From: Kingdonia uniflora
Taxonomy: Eukaryota > Streptophyta > Magnoliopsida > Ranunculales > Circaeasteraceae
Direction: 5' to 3'
Length of the DNA: 64,000 bases
Assembly: GCA_014058105.1 (NCBI GenBank)
Contig: JACGCM010001655.1
Span: 1,612,001 to 1,676,000, forward strand
Below the pieces are notes generated by a model that was not told the origin of the DNA, searched no databases, and saw nothing but the letters and a program-made list of their open reading frames with translations. Within the stretch, counting starts at the first letter, position 1. Each line of letters opens with the position of its first letter. A program made the translations under genes and the position numbers. Positions 1 through 11,124 of this stretch are shown here, piece by piece.

Positions 1-620
1 TGTGAAAGAGTATCTGGTCCTCCACAAACCTCGAACCCTCGAGGAGGTGCTCTCAAAAGTCAATGGCTATATCGACCTTGAGCACCTCCATAAATCCCGT
101 AAATAGGGGCAACCTTCAACCACCAACTTCAATAAACCTTGGCAAGGCCCACCTTCTACACCTATACCCTTGATCGCTCCCATCTCACAGGAGACTGAGA
201 GCCGCAAACGACCTCACAATGATAATAATGTCGAAGCTCGCAGAAAGAGACCGAAGCCGGTCCTACCCACACTTACTGCCTCTTTCAAAACCCTTCTACC
301 CCATATACAGGCAGATCCCATCTGGCGTATCCCTTTCCCCATCGAAGTCAAACCAGGCGAATCTTACTGCGAAATCACAAGTGTAACTGTCACCATACTA
401 ACAAATACTTCACCCTCTAACGCTCTCTTGAAATCATCCTTAAAGCAAATTGTCTACATCAGTATGTGGCCGACCTTCCGAGTTACTTTTACGGGTCATA
501 CTTCAAAACTCGACCTACCCCTCCTGCCGACTTGGCCGAGGAGCATATCTACCAAATAAATTTCATTAAAGTTAATAACATCGACAGCAGCTGTTCCAAG
601 AGTATACCTAAGCGTACAAG
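1..620 (+). pseudogene. gag C-terminal remnant (Tat copy 1)
   Basis: The first 105 bases read, in one frame, TLEEVLSKVNGYIDLEHL and then a stop. This matches the gag segment of the second copy at about 39850-39950. From 170 to 559 an open stretch (129 codons) covers a basic linker with RRKRPK and the motif PHIQADPIW. A stretch near 355-375 (GESYC) corresponds to the start of a zinc knuckle that is no longer complete. Gag forms the virus-like particle and binds the element RNA. Start codon and N-terminal half lie left of the window. Frameshifts separate the pieces, so no protein can be made. Confidence 0.8.
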
Positions 621-639
621 CTCACCTACCAGGAGAAGT

Positions 640-1130
640 TGCCCACTCTCCTACCAGGATCAAGCCTCTCCCCTCAACCCGAAGGCATCTCTTTCATCGA
701 CTGTGACACATCCCATGTCCGTTTTCCCCATTTTGATCTATTAGTAATCATGATTAAGATCGAAAACCTCATTCTCCACACAATGCTCATGGACACAGGA
801 AGTGCAGCTGATGTCCTTTTCCTCTAAATTATCTAAGCCATGAAGAAAATCGACCTCATCACTGCTGCCAATGTCGATCTAAAAGGTTTTAATGGTGCCA
901 CAAAAGTTGTTGTTGTTTAAATCGGCCTCCCAGTTACTACCATCCCAGTCACACTTCTAACTAGTCTTCTTATCGCCAAAAAGAAATCTGAATACCTCGG
1001 TATCCTCGGACGCGACTGGCTCCATATCATGTGTGCCATACCTTGGTATCCTCAGATGCGACTGGCTCCATCCCATCATTTTACCACCCCCTTGGGTTCA
1101 TGGAACATAAAAGGCTTTAAACGCCTTGCC
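640..1130 (+). pseudogene. retroviral-type aspartic protease remnant (Tat copy 1)
   Basis: The frame from 639 to 827 contains MLMDTGSAADVLF. The catalytic Asp-Thr-Gly triplet lies at 792-800 and is intact here. The matching site in copy 2 has Asp-Ile-Gly. Downstream, after a stop at 825, the fold continues with sequence resembling KSEYLGILGRDWLH (about 985-1030). A short local duplication follows, in which the segment around 'cctcggtatcctc' recurs within 60 bases. The protease would cleave the polyprotein. The frame is broken by in-frame stops. Confidence 0.85.
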
Positions 1131-1193
1131 CGTTCATGCGAGTATCCGAAGATCAATTAAACCCAGAGGCTCGTCAGCCGCCCATAGCAATTA

Positions 1194-2440
1194 TTGTCCC
1201 TCTCTATCCCTACACCTCTGACAGATACCACCTCACCAATCGAACCCATTATTTATATAGAACTCAATGGTCCTGGTCGAGGAACATTCATTGGAGCATT
1301 TCTAGACGAGGCAGAACACCTCGAGCTCTTAGACTTCCTTCTTGTAAACAAAGACGTCTTTGCATGGACATTCCAGGAGATGCCCGGTGTTGACCCTAGT
1401 TTGGCATGCCACCGCCTCTATCTCATTCCCCGTTCTACAACAGTTAAACATAAGAAACGTACCTTCGCACCACGCCTTCGAGAAGCAATAAACCTTGAAG
1501 TAGACAAACTCATAGCCGCGGGTTTCATCAGAGAAGTAAAATATGTTGATCGGATATCAAACATTGTTGTAGTTCCCAAAAAGAATAGCAAGATCAGAAT
1601 CTGTGTTAATTTCATGGACCTCAACAAGCATACACCGAAGGACAGTTTCCCCCTCCCGGTATTCTCTTTCCTCCACGATGCCACAGCTGGACATGAGCAC
1701 CAACCATTGATGGACAGGGCATCAGGTTTCAATTAGGTACCCCTTCTCCCCGAAGATCAACTTAAAACTTCCTTTATCACTGATCAAGGCCTTTACTATT
1801 TTAACATCATGCTTTTTAACCTTAAGAATGTGGGTACCACTTACCAACGCCTTGTCACAACAATGTTCAAATACTTGCTTGGCAAGTCGGTCAAAGTTTA
1901 CATCGACGACATGTTATGCAAGAGCCTCCAAAAATAGACCCATATCCAAGACCTAACCGAAGTCTTTTCGATACTTCGAACATACAACATGAAACTCAAC
2001 CCAGAAAAATGCCAATTTGGTGTTTCGTCTGGTAAATTTCTAGGCCACCTTATCAACAAACGATGTATCGAGATCGACCCCACCCATATTCGAGCCACAT
2101 TGACATGTCTTCGCCCCAAACCAAAAAAGATGTCCAGAAAGTGGCCAACAAAATTGTGGACCTTAGCCATTTCATTTACAAATCCTCAGACCGTTGTGCT
2201 TGGCTTTTTTCCTACTTATACGACCAAGGCGTCCACAAAGAATAAAAGAAAAAAACCCCTGAGATTAACTAGACACAAAAATGTGAATAGGCCTTCCTCA
2301 AACTCAAAACTTTCCTTGGTCGACCACCCATTATCAGTACCCCTCTCGAATGTGAAATACTCTCTTTATATCTCACTGTTACAGACATTTCCACCAGTTA
2401 AATTCTCATTCGACTCGACTCAAACATAAAAAAAATTGAA
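1194..2440 (+). pseudogene. reverse transcriptase remnant (Tat copy 1)
   Basis: The 180-codon open frame at 1194-1736 covers the RT fingers, with DVFAWTFQEMPGVDPS near 1350, then PKKNSKIRICVNFMDLNK near 1575-1630 and DSFPLPV. After a stop and a frameshift, the palm motif KVYIDDML is read at about 1890-1915, so the catalytic Asp pair is still present. The thumb follows with NPEKCQFGVSSGKFLGHL near 2000-2050. This is the enzyme that copies element RNA into DNA. At least one deletion and several stops interrupt the frame. The family is certain, and the enzyme is not functional. Confidence 0.92.
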
Positions 2441-3200
2441 TATTTTATCAGCAAAACTTTAACACCTACAGAAACTCGGTATTCGAAACTTGAGCGTTTT
2501 CTCCTCACTACGTGTACTCGTCCTGCAAACTCAAACCATATTTTCAAGCTCACCCAATCCATGTTATAACAAGTTATCCCTTTCGAGAAGTACTCAGCGG
2601 GAAAGAAAAATCCAAACGAGTGCAACAGTGGCCTATTTATCTTGGCAAACATGACATCACATTTGAGAAGCAAATATCCCAAAAAGGCCAGGCAGTAGAT
2701 AATTTCCTCGTTGACTTCCCAGTCGAAGATATTGATTGGGAGGAACATGAAGAAGACTTGAAAGAAGACCATCCTGAAGTAACAGATTCATGGAACCCAA
2801 ACACTGCATAGCGTCTTTTCACATATGGATTCGCTGGGCCTAACGGTTCAGGGATAGTTATAGTCCTGGGCACACATACCAATGATCAAAAAGAGATGGC
2901 AGTTGAATTAAACTTCGAATGTTCCAATAAAAAACTGAGTACGAAGTTTTGATCTATGGCCTTGACCTCGAACTCGATCTCAGCATTCCCAATCTTGTAG
3001 TTTTTACAGATTCCCAACATGTCCAGAGACATTAAAGAGGTGAAAATCAAGCTAGCGGTCGCATGGCTGAATATGCTATTTTCGTTCGACAGCGCATGAA
3101 CCATTTTCCTGAAAAATCTACTATCACTCATTGCCCTCGAGGAGAAAACCAGCGCGCAGATGCCCACGCCTACATAGCAGCAATGTTAGGCCAATAAGAA
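2440..3200 (+). pseudogene. tandem RNase H domains (gypsy RH plus archaeal-type aRH), remnant
   Basis: The first RNase H ends near 2510-2790, with KEKSKRVQQWPIYLG and a connector up to a stop at 2809. A second RNase H fold starts at about 2817. It reads YGFAGPNGSGIVIV, then across frames a DSQ block near 3010 and an HCPRGENQRADAHA block near 3130-3170. That order (DG.SNPNGSG, NNEAEYEAL, DSQ, RxxN.xAD) is the archaeal-type RNase H acquired by the Tat lineage. Frameshifts near 2935 and 3040 break it. The match to copy 2 (36790-37140) supports the call. Confidence 0.85.
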
Positions 3201-3229
3201 TCCCAAACCCTTCATATCGAAGTACTCGA

Positions 3230-4570
3230 ACTCTCAAGTATCGACCAGATGGAAGTCAATACCATCAATACTGGGGACGAGAGTCTCCATTCAGATGACT
3301 GGCGAACACCATTCCTCCATTACTTCAACATTGCTACCCTCCCAGATGAACCCAAAGCCAAATGATCATTATTAGAGAACTGGCACAAATACACCATCTA
3401 CAAACATGAGCTACATCGTAAATCCCCTAATGGCGTCCTTCTTCGATGCATCTCTCAAACCGAAGCCTCTAAAATTCTAACCGAACTCCATCAAGGTACC
3501 TACGGTGCTCATACTAGTAGTCGTTTTATGGCCCTACGAGCCGTCTCTCAAGGTTTATTCTGGCCGAATATGAAAAAACAAAGCAAAGAGTATGCCAAAT
3601 ACTGTAACAAATACCAACATCATGCTCATGACATCCACAGTCCTTCACAAGACCTCTATTTCAGTCAAGTTACCTGGCCATTCAAAAGATGGGCTATTGA
3701 TCTATCGGTCCTTTCCCTAAAGCCTCGGGTAGCAGAGAGAATATCCTTGATGCAACAGATTACTTTACCAAATGGGTCGAAGCCGTGCCTTTATGCCGAA
3801 CCAGATAAGAAGAAGTTATCAAAATTTCTATGGGAAAACATCATCGCACGCTTCAGATGCCCTCATATGATTCGATGCGACAATGGTCCCAAGTTCGTCG
3901 GTAACAAAGTCAGAAATTTCCTCAAGAAACACATCATCATCCTCTCCCCCTAACACTTTACTATCCCCAAGGAAACAGTCAAGTCGAAGCAATCAATAAA
4001 ACCATTGTCGACAGTCTCAAAAAATGGGCCGATACGAAGAAAGGTCGATGGGTTCAGGAGTTACAGCATGTCCTCTGGGCCTATCGGACAACACCAAGAA
4101 AATCTACAGGCTGTACCCCTTTTCTTTTAGCATATGGTACTGAAGAAGTGCTCCCTACTCAATTCGAAGTACCCATACGAGATCCCAACCTCCCAGACGA
4201 AGACAATGAGTTTGAACTCGGATGTAACATGTTATGGATCAACAAAACCAAAGACCGAGCCATCACCAACCTCAGCCGCTACCATATATCACATCATAAG
4301 TCATACAACAAGAGAGTTCGACCACAAAGTTTCAACACTGGAGACCTCGTACTTCGACGCGTCACTCAATCTTCGAAGCCTCGAAATGCCTGAAAGCTAG
4401 CTGAATCCTGGGAAGGACCTTATGCTGTTTATGAAAAATCTAACAAAGGTTTATACTATCTGATGACAGAAGATAAAGAGCCTCTACCTAATCCATGGAA
4501 CACAATGCAGCTGGTTTCATACAATCGGCTACGGCCTCAACCTTGTACATCTGATGTAAACACAAAATAA
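3230..4570 (+). pseudogene. integrase remnant (Tat copy 1)
   Basis: A zinc-binding N-terminal region (LHQGTYGAH near 3487, then CNKYQHH) leads into the catalytic core. The core shows WAIDLS (first Asp) near 3690, MIRCDNGPKFVGN (second Asp) near 3870 and, in another frame, GNSQVEAINKTIV (Glu) near 3972. The C-terminal part ends with ESWEGPYAVYEKS and YYLMTEDKEPLPNPWNTMQL near 4405-4510. Integrase inserts the element DNA into the host genome. The residues survive but are spread over three frames, with stops at 3951 and elsewhere, so the gene is dead. Confidence 0.9.
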
Positions 4571-4584
4571 TTGATAAACATCTT

Positions 4585-4766
4585 AGTATCATGTCAACCT
4601 TGGCCCGACTAATACTTGGGGGCGACCTCAAAAATTTTCAAACTCCCAACATTCGAGCAAACTCGGGGGGTAGGAATGGTCAAGAGATCGGACCCTCGAG
4701 GATGCGTTGGGGGCAACCACGTCTTACTTCGTTGTGGCTTAGGCCTTCAAAGTCCAGTAAATCCCT
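4585..4766. repeat. single unit of the Tat 3' intergenic repeat
   Basis: This segment is the reverse complement of one unit of the four-copy array at 34634-35369. It has the same landmarks in the same order: a gtatcatgtcaacc-type start, 'ttgggggcgacctc', 'attcgagcaaactcgg', 'gaccctcgaggatgcgttgg' and 'gcttaggccttcaaagtcc'. Here it occurs once, directly after the integrase stop. Confidence 0.85.
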
Positions 4767-5069
4767 CTATATTTGATTACTCTTTAATCATTCGACAGTC
4801 ACAGCATACACAGATTGAAGTATACAGAAATATCTACAATCCCACCACATGCAATAAGTTTTAAAACAATATATATATCAGAGAAGCAGTTTTAGCAAAA
4901 CTCTATTCAAATCATGTTCAGAACAAACGCCAAGAATCTCGTACAACAATTTAATGTAGGTCAAGTTCATAAAAATAATTTTTTAACACAGCAGTTCAAA
5001 TCAGCTCACACAAATCAAGTTCCAAGATCAACCCCATAGAAGAATAAACATGGTTCAAATATTACAACT

Positions 5070-7690
5070 CTACCGCAAATAAGAAAAAATAGGCATAGAA
5101 CAAGTATAAATACCTCCTTGTGAGACGGCTGCATCCTCTCCCCCAATAGGCTCTTCAGCACCGATGCCTTCAGCACCTCCAGTCGAAGGTCTCGACCCTG
5201 CACCATCGGCGATTGCGTCAGTCGAAGCCCCAGCAGTAATACCTTCGCCAACAAAAATTTCTATGTCACCTCCAATAACAACTTCTACCTCTCTCTCCTT
5301 CACTTGCAAAGAGTCCTCAGCAACAACATCTTCAATAATAGGAAGGCGTTTTAAAGTGTCAGGATCAAACCCCATATCCTCTGTGAACTCTTTCAGCCTC
5401 ACAGTAACTCCACATTCACCATCAAACTGCGCCTGATAACGCACTTTCAGTTCTACCTTTTTCTTATCCTTCGCAGCAAGCTTCAATGCCAACACCTGCT
5501 CATAATTAAAACGTTAACCCTCGAGCCTCTTATCAAAGGAATCAGTGATAGCTGTCAGATCTCGCTTCAAAATTTGGTTTTTAGACAACAACGAGGCCTC
5601 AGTCCCACGGGCAAGCTCCAGACTATCAAGCGCCTCCCGCAACCTCCTCTTTCCCACTTTCACTACCTTGGTGAATGACTGCACCCAAGCATTCATCTGC
5701 TAGAGTATTCCAACCGTCAGTATTTCTCGAAGCATGATGCACTTAAGAAAATTTTAGAATTTCACAAACAATAATAAACAGTTACCTGAAACATACTCTT
5801 CTTCATTTTCTTCGAAGCCTCATCTGGGTCAGCATCGCAGAGTTCAGCCATAGAAGCAGCCTTGGCAAGAGCCTGATCTTCTCGTTCAGCCTCCATCATC
5901 TCTTCGTCCTCATCCTCCGCATCATCTTTCCCCAATGCCCTACGCTATTTGCGCTGAATTACCTTCGTCTGTTGTACCTTTCGATACTCGGGAACATCCT
6001 TGCCCTTCCAATTCTCAGCCTGTGTTTGTACCTGCCTCGGCCTAAGTCTCGAAGCATCACTAGCCACTTTGGGCACTGGCGCAGATTTCTTCGCCGCCCT
6101 TTTCGCCTTCGGAGCATGCTGAACTGTCCTTGCCAAATCATCTTCCCCCATTTCTTCCAATACTTTCGAACCACCTTCGCCTCTCCTCTTCTTTGATGGC
6201 TTCGGCGTAATGGGTACGATTCGAAGCAGGGAATCTGTCTTCTTCTTCCTCTTCCTTTTGATACCTAGACTCTTGAAAATGGAATTCACCCAATCCTCGT
6301 CTGAATCGATCAAAGCGTCAATATAATCCCACGGATTTTCCCAAGACCGGTTAATCAGACCTACATAAAAACATAAATATAATCACAGTTTATTCGAGCA
6401 ATACATCAAAATCAAACCTTCGACAGTAGACTCAATCGGGTTATAGACTTTATGATGTAATCTATACGAGTCCTTCCCATCGATATTCTCAAATTTACCC
6501 CGTACTGCAAGCAGGTGTCTATTCCACCCTTGACCCGTCGAACACAGATCGAACAACCAGGGCTTCTCAGGGTGACACTGAATATGGTATGTTCCCACAT
6601 TCTGGTTTGCCTTCCTCAAGTAAAATGATACCACATCGTACCATTTAATTAAACCCCTCTTCTCACTCCTAAACTTTAAATTCATACCCTCATCATTTCA
6701 TAAATATTTCTATTCATCTAAACTGGGGCAACTTCTCAAGAACTCAGCACCTCCTTCACCATCCTTTGGAGTGGAATCTACATTCCCAGTTGAATTTGAC
6801 CCCTGTACACCATTATACCCACTCACGGGTTCGAATTGAAAGTCCACCCTATTCCCGACACACTTAACATCACCCCTACCATCGACAACTACAGTTTGGA
6901 AGTAAATCGATCTACTCTCTTTTTATTTCTTACCGAGACAAAATCCTCGACCTTATCCGACTCAGTCGAATCCTCACTACAGTCACTCAGCTCCTTTTCT
7001 CCCCTTTCTCCAACTGAAGGTCCAGTATTACCCTCGTTCCTCTCTCCTCCCTCTACCTCTTCCTCATTATTATCCTCTATCACAACCGTCTTATGACGTT
7101 TACCGCTCGAACCTCTAGGAACCACCACTGCCAGTGGGATATCTTTTGCTATAACTAAATCTTCTAAGTCGCTACCTTCATCCATTGGAGCACGACCAGA
7201 CACACTAGCCTCATTCTCGTCGACCTCCTCGTCTATTAGCCTCAGTCTCGAAGCTTGACGGGTATGTATCTTATCCTACAGAAGAAGAGGCACGCAATTA
7301 GATAGTACATTCGATAATTACGTGTCAATAACCCTTTTCTCCTCTACCATCTCCAATAGATATAAACACAATAAAAAACTCGATCCCAAACCCAATCCCT
7401 CCGTCAATGCCCTCCAAATCCCAAAATGGGCTAGGACTCAGACTTATGAATTTCCCCTAACCTCGACCATCACCTCTCAATTATTAAGCCAGAAGCTCTT
7501 ACTTATAAATACAGAAGGCAAAGCTAAATAAAAAGTAGATAAAGATAAATCGGCATACCTGTATTAGCAAAAACATACTCAAAACAGCAAGTCAGTTCTT
7601 ACTCAGCAACAACTTCAGCAACCTCTATCAAGCTTCACGTAATAATGGCGTACGTTTATCTTCCTCTTACTCTCTGGTTTTTCTCTATGA
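5070..7690 (-). pseudogene. antisense gene C of Tat copy 1 (additional ORF, four exons)
   Basis: By comparison with copy 2 (31545-34136), the gene is complement(5070-5696, 5786-6360, 6418-7275, 7559-7690). Exon 1 is untranslated. The first intron ends in ttcttctgtag at 7276-7286. The start codon of copy 2 (ATG) reads ATA here. Exon 2 begins with an acidic region (MDEGSDLEDL, then SDCSEDSTESDKVED) and ends with a domain around WYDVVSFYLRKANQNVGTYH and a GWNRHLLAVRGKFEN block. That block weakly recalls the plant 'putative gypsy-type transposon' family (PF04195); this link is my inference. Exon 3 has the basic stretch IKRKRKKKTDS and KKRRGEGG, a likely nuclear signal. Exon 4 holds a helical region and an acidic, Gly/Ala-rich tail. 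Stops near 5515 and elsewhere break the frame. Confidence 0.75.
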
Positions 7691-7714
7691 ACAGTACATT
7701 GGTTGTTTCCTTCA

Positions 7715-7725
7715 CATTTATATAC
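7715..7725 (-). promoter_or_regulatory. TATA box of antisense gene C, copy 1
   Basis: On the - strand this reads GTATATAAATG, in the context 'ggtattcc.aggaggtata'. The same context with GTATATATATG stands at 31509-31519 upstream of gene C in copy 2. Around it the two copies stay alignable through the untranslated exon (AACAAN.ATGTACT, CAGAGAGT.AGAGGAAGA) to the splice donor CAG|GTATG at 7558. Confidence 0.7.
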
Positions 7726-8185
7726 CTCCTCGGAATACCAAAACTGCCTCAATTTCCAACCCACTATCATTACCACGCCCCCACTTCCCCCGTTTTTCAG
7801 CTGCAATGGGTTTTGACCTATTTACCCCTCATTCCCCCTACGTGCGAACCGCACGCTCACTCAAAATTAGCTATAAACTCAAAAGCCTCTCAAACTTTCT
7901 AACCCTCACTAAAAGCCTTCCAGTCAAGTCCCAACATCACATCATACTTTTTTCCGTAAAACGAGCAAAAATCATGATTACATGCATGGCATACTGCCCC
8001 AGGGGCACGTACCGTTCTGATAGACCAGCTGTCTCGGCTGTCAGACCGTCCAGTCAAATCCAACAAACCTTTAACACATACACTTCTCGTATACGAGTAA
8101 TCGACTATAACACCGTATCTCAAACATTCATCCCCAGATAACCTACCATTCGATTTCCAAATATATCGAACATTCGATCTACCGC
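7726..8185. other. intergenic region between antisense genes C and B, copy 1
   Basis: No coding signal that I trust. Parts align with 31050-31490 of copy 2 (for example 'atgttcgatatat', 'ggatgaatgtt.gaga', 'gtcgactact/gtcgattact', 'cctggggcagt'). The region is therefore a conserved upstream segment of gene C rather than random sequence. Confidence 0.55.
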
Positions 8186-8189
8186 ACAT

Positions 8190-8385
8190 GCAACAAACTT
8201 CGACAGATAAGAATATTAATTTGAGAAATCAAATTTCTACTTCGACAGATCACACTTTTCACTTCGACAATTCAGGATTTTACTTATATAAAGGTCAGAA
8301 TATTACTTCGGCAGATCAGATTTCAACTTCGACAGATCACACTTTATACTTCGATAATTCAAAATTTTACCTTAAGCATTAAGAA
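8190..8385. repeat. cluster of short 'acttcgacag' repeats, copy 1
   Basis: The motif ttcgacag or a one-base variant occurs about six times in 200 bases, often as acttcgacagatcacactt. The longer block 'cagatcacacttt..acttcgataattca' appears twice, about 100 bases apart. On the - strand the core reads CTGTCGAAGT, the same motif as in the cluster at 30860-31045 of copy 2. Confidence 0.7.
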
Positions 8386-8523
8386 TTCTACTTGAACACA
8401 GTACTGAAAAGCAATTTAACTATTATATTACTAACCCCTAATTTCATTCAATACAAATCAAAAAAGTACAATTCAAAACCGAAAATACAAATACCCTTCT
8501 GCACCCATCTAAACTGCTTAACA

Positions 8524-8884
8524 AACCTGTAAGAAGCCCCTATTTATCATTGAGACGCTTCTTCTCACTCCTAGCCTCAGCAACAAAATCCTCCTGCTTC
8601 ACCATCTCCTCTGCAAATGATTCTAACAAGGACAACTGATGGCCTGAAAATGGACCCATCATCTAAATAATCCCCCACCAATACGCAAAAGACATTCCAG
8701 CAATAGGTTCCCCAGAATCTGCATCAAACAGGTCCGGCATCTCTGTGTCGATGTCCAGATCGACTAGAAACCTCTATTGTAGTTCCGGGGTCTTTTCCCG
8801 TACCCGAATAGCATTTATCGGAATCCGGTCCACCAACTTGGCCATGGAAGAATAGCTGCTATTCTGGGACCAAAAAGAAGACAT
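8524..8884 (-). pseudogene. antisense gene B of Tat copy 1 (small protein, unknown function)
   Basis: The start codon is at 8884-8882 (MSSFWSQNSS), 47 bases after a TATA box. The product would be about 120 residues. A charged block with the pattern EL..RF..DLDIDTEMPDL is followed by a Gly-Pro-Ile-Ala-Gly-type turn, an aromatic patch AYWWGII and a helical acidic segment LSLLESFAEEM. It aligns over its whole length with gene B of copy 2 (30334-30716). Two in-frame stops are present, after ELQ and after GII, so this copy is dead. It shares its core pattern with gene A (9520-9862). I do not recognise the family, and no known fold can be assigned by eye. Confidence 0.65.
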
Positions 8885-8930
8885 TATATTCAAAAGAAGA
8901 AAGATGAGAAATTCTCCTCGTAACACCACA

Positions 8931-8937
8931 TTTTATA
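8931..8937 (-). promoter_or_regulatory. TATA box of antisense gene B, copy 1
   Basis: On the - strand the sequence is tgTATAAAAtgtgg. The equivalent position in copy 2 reads agTATAAAAtgggc (30276-30282). In both copies it is followed after about 45-50 bases by 'tttgaatataATG'. Confidence 0.65.
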
Positions 8938-8939
8938 CA

Positions 8940-9500
8940 TGAAGGTACATTTAAATTATTCATTAATCCCAAGTTACATTCATTGCAGTCTTTAAATTCT
9001 TCTCCTTGAAAACTTAGCAGTCTGACTTTTCCAACTTCCTACACATAACCGTTTCATTTGTGCCCATATTCAAACCCTTTTCCCGAGGACTTGTAGTCGA
9101 ACAAACCCCTAGCATCGAACTATCGACCCCCTTTTCAATTTTGTTCCTCTAACAACATCTATCGCTTCGAGTGCTCTTTGTAATCGAATGCCGACTCCTT
9201 TCACACTTCGTCTCATACCTCGATTATTGAGTTTTGACTAATACAGGGTCAATTACCTTAGACCATACGATTATATTTCGAAGCCAGTATTTTCAAACAT
9301 TCGATGAGATATATTTGCTATCGTATCTATAAGTCTATTCGTCTAAAATAACTACCAAATACAAATACAGAAAATTTCAGCAAAACATTGTTTCTATTCT
9401 ATTCCCCAAATTACAATAGCAGAAACAACAAAGTTGCAAATCCACATATTCAAAACTGCATAAACAGCAGAAACCTTCAAAATAAGTTCCACACAAAACA
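8940..9500. other. spacer between antisense genes B and A, copy 1
   Basis: Non-coding as far as I can see. Stretches such as 'cattcgatgagatatatttgctatcg' (about 9298-9325) align with copy 2 near 29945-29980, so it is part of the element rather than a later insertion. Confidence 0.5.
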
Positions 9501-9519
9501 AACAACCCATCATCACCAC

Positions 9520-9862
9520 CTCAAGAACAAGATACCCTTTTTCCAGACGGGCCAGTTCCATTCGCCGACTCTTGTTCTTCCATCTCCCCTTCTGCCTAAA
9601 CGAGTTACTCGGTTAAAGTCGACAGGAAGAGATAGCGTTTCTCAACAGTCGTGAAATAAAACTTCAGTTTCCCCTAAAGGTAAGCATAGGACTTCCTGTT
9701 GATGAGTTCTTCAAGTCCTACCTCCACTAGGTCTGGCATATCCAAGTCTAGATCATGTTGACTGAAGAACTTCAAATGCAATTCAGCAGTCTTCAGCTCT
9801 ATGCGATGATCTCGGGCGAACCGCATCCTTTTTGGATAGCGAGTGTTCGGTGTGGTATTCAT
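9520..9862 (-). pseudogene. antisense gene A of Tat copy 1 (small protein, unknown function)
   Basis: The start codon aligned with copy 2 is at 9862 (MNTTPNTRYPKRMRFARDHR). The frame is open to 9674 and then shifts. The reading continues with a helical acidic segment that ends near 9520 with a block like EEQESANGTGPS. Copy 2 has the matching AEYLVRAEEDIEEQGSAS. The middle carries FSQHDLDLDMPDLVEVG, the same D.D.EMP..VE pattern as gene B. The N-terminus is strongly basic. It could be a small nucleic-acid-binding protein, but this is a guess from charge only. A stop near 9663 and a frameshift inactivate this copy. Confidence 0.65.
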
Positions 9863-9945
9863 AACGTTTTTCAAGAAATGTAGAGGAGGGAGCTGAGAAT
9901 TAAACAGAAGAAAAGTGTGTAATGTTCCTACCCCTATAACCCATA

Positions 9946-9952
9946 CTTATAG
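9946..9952 (-). promoter_or_regulatory. candidate TATA box of antisense gene A, copy 1
   Basis: On the - strand: gggGCTATAAGTatgggttat.ggggtagg. Copy 2 has gagGCTATAAGTttgggttatgggggtagg at 29309-29340. The conservation, and the position about 85 bases before the ATG, support a core promoter. It is weaker than the boxes of B and C. Confidence 0.5.
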
Positions 9953-10107
9953 CCCCATCTAAACTTATTTATTACTCCCTAACCGCCAGCATTCATTTAT
10001 TACCCTCTTTTATTTCCTACCCGAAAACCAGCAATCAACCGCTCAACTTCCAACGCCAAACAGTTTTCTCAGCAAACGCCTCTACACCAATTTTCGAGCC
10101 CTTCAAT

Positions 10108-10120
10108 GAGAGGGGGCGAA
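10108..10120 (+). other. polypurine tract of Tat copy 1
   Basis: GAGAGGGGGCGAA lies immediately before the TG of the 3' LTR. Copy 2 has GAGAGGGGGCAAA at the equivalent place (29158-29146, - strand). It primes plus-strand DNA synthesis. Confidence 0.9.
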
Positions 10121-10890
10121 TGTAGTAGCCAACTCGCAGCCTTCTACCCCAGTCAAAAACTCGAAGGTTACTTCAAAGCCTACTCGAATATCTCAAAACC
10201 CATACAATCCCCAAATAAGTCTCCCAAAGATTATCCGAAGACGAAGCCTCGACTCTGATCAAGCCTCGAAGAAGAACTATACTTCAACATCAAAAACGCT
10301 TCGACCATATCCGTACATGGTCAAAGCATGAAAAGGCAGCCAGCTCATCAGATTGGAACGGTGCTGTTGTCGGTCCAATCAACTATAGTGATAGAACCAA
10401 CAGGCGGCTACAGTAACAATGCATAGTGACAAAACTGACAGACAGCTATAGTGACAGAGTATGGTGATAGGCCCTATATTTCTGGCCTCAGCACCAACTC
10501 TGGCATATCTGCTCGATATCCGGAGGATACCCAGATTGTATACTTGTAATCTAATCTAACCTTGGTGACTCAGCGTTTCCTATGATTCTATAAATAGAAG
10601 AGATGGGGAACCAATGAAGGGTTGGAAAAACATTCCCCATACCCCATATTATTTACCTTCGATCACCTTGTAAAACCCAGTACTCAAACTTTCGACCACA
10701 CGATAGAAATATAAATACTCTTAAAAATCATCATCAGAGGTCGTTGAGAGTCACATTCCAGGCCTCCACACAAGTATATTGTTTATAGATTATTCGCATT
10801 CTAGATTACATACTTGAATCACTTTGATTGAAGATTAAACCCCATGGTGTAAGAGTCGACTTCCCCTCTGCAAGAAGTTAGGCCCCTACA
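10121..10890 (+). repeat. 3' LTR of Tat copy 1 (770 bp)
   Basis: It starts with TGTAGTAGCC and ends with AGGCCCCTACA. It aligns along its length with the reverse complement of the two LTRs of copy 2 (717 and 716 bp). The extra length comes mainly from about 10348-10470, where 'ctatagtgacag/ctacagtaacaa' is repeated several times. TATA-type sequence 'tctataaatagaagag' lies at about 10589. The 5 bases after the LTR are GATGT, the presumed target duplication; its partner is left of the window. Confidence 0.92.
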
Positions 10891-11124
10891 GATGTTGATA
10901 GCCAATCAGTGACTTTCCTTGGATGGAACAACCCTGGGCATCTCTTCGAAAGTCCATGCAAAGATGTCTCAATTCATTTGTAAGAAGTTAATGAGATCAT
11001 CTTTATTGTGCTGGACCATATTGGTACCGATATAAGTACCTCGGCTAGGTTTACCAATGTATATGTACTCTGTAGGTTCTTCAGTTGAAGGCTGATCATT
11101 GATGTGACCAGCTTTCTGTAATTA
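10891..11124 (-). pseudogene. start of RT of gypsy element 3
   Basis: Read leftward on the - strand, the segment gives an IYIGKPSRGTYIG block and then DIFAWTFEEMPRVVPS, ending in the LTR of copy 1. The same block in copy 1 is DVFAWTFQEMPGVDPS. The rest of RT must lie beyond the left window edge, on the other side of copy 1. Confidence 0.8.

Larger units (their letters stand above)
1..10890 (+). mobile_element. Tat-lineage Ty3/gypsy LTR retrotransposon, copy 1 (5' part outside window)
   Basis: Gag, protease, reverse transcriptase, two RNase H domains and integrase follow each other on the + strand. They are followed by an antisense gene block, a polypurine tract at 10108 and a 3' LTR ending at 10890. 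The same order, inverted, is found in the complete copy at 28429-41760, so the two belong to one family. The second, archaeal-type RNase H and the additional ORFs between integrase and the 3' LTR are hallmarks of the Tat lineage. The coding part carries many stops and frameshifts, so this copy is dead. Its 5' LTR lies left of the window. The element landed in the RT region of another gypsy element whose remainder begins at 10891. Confidence 0.93.
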
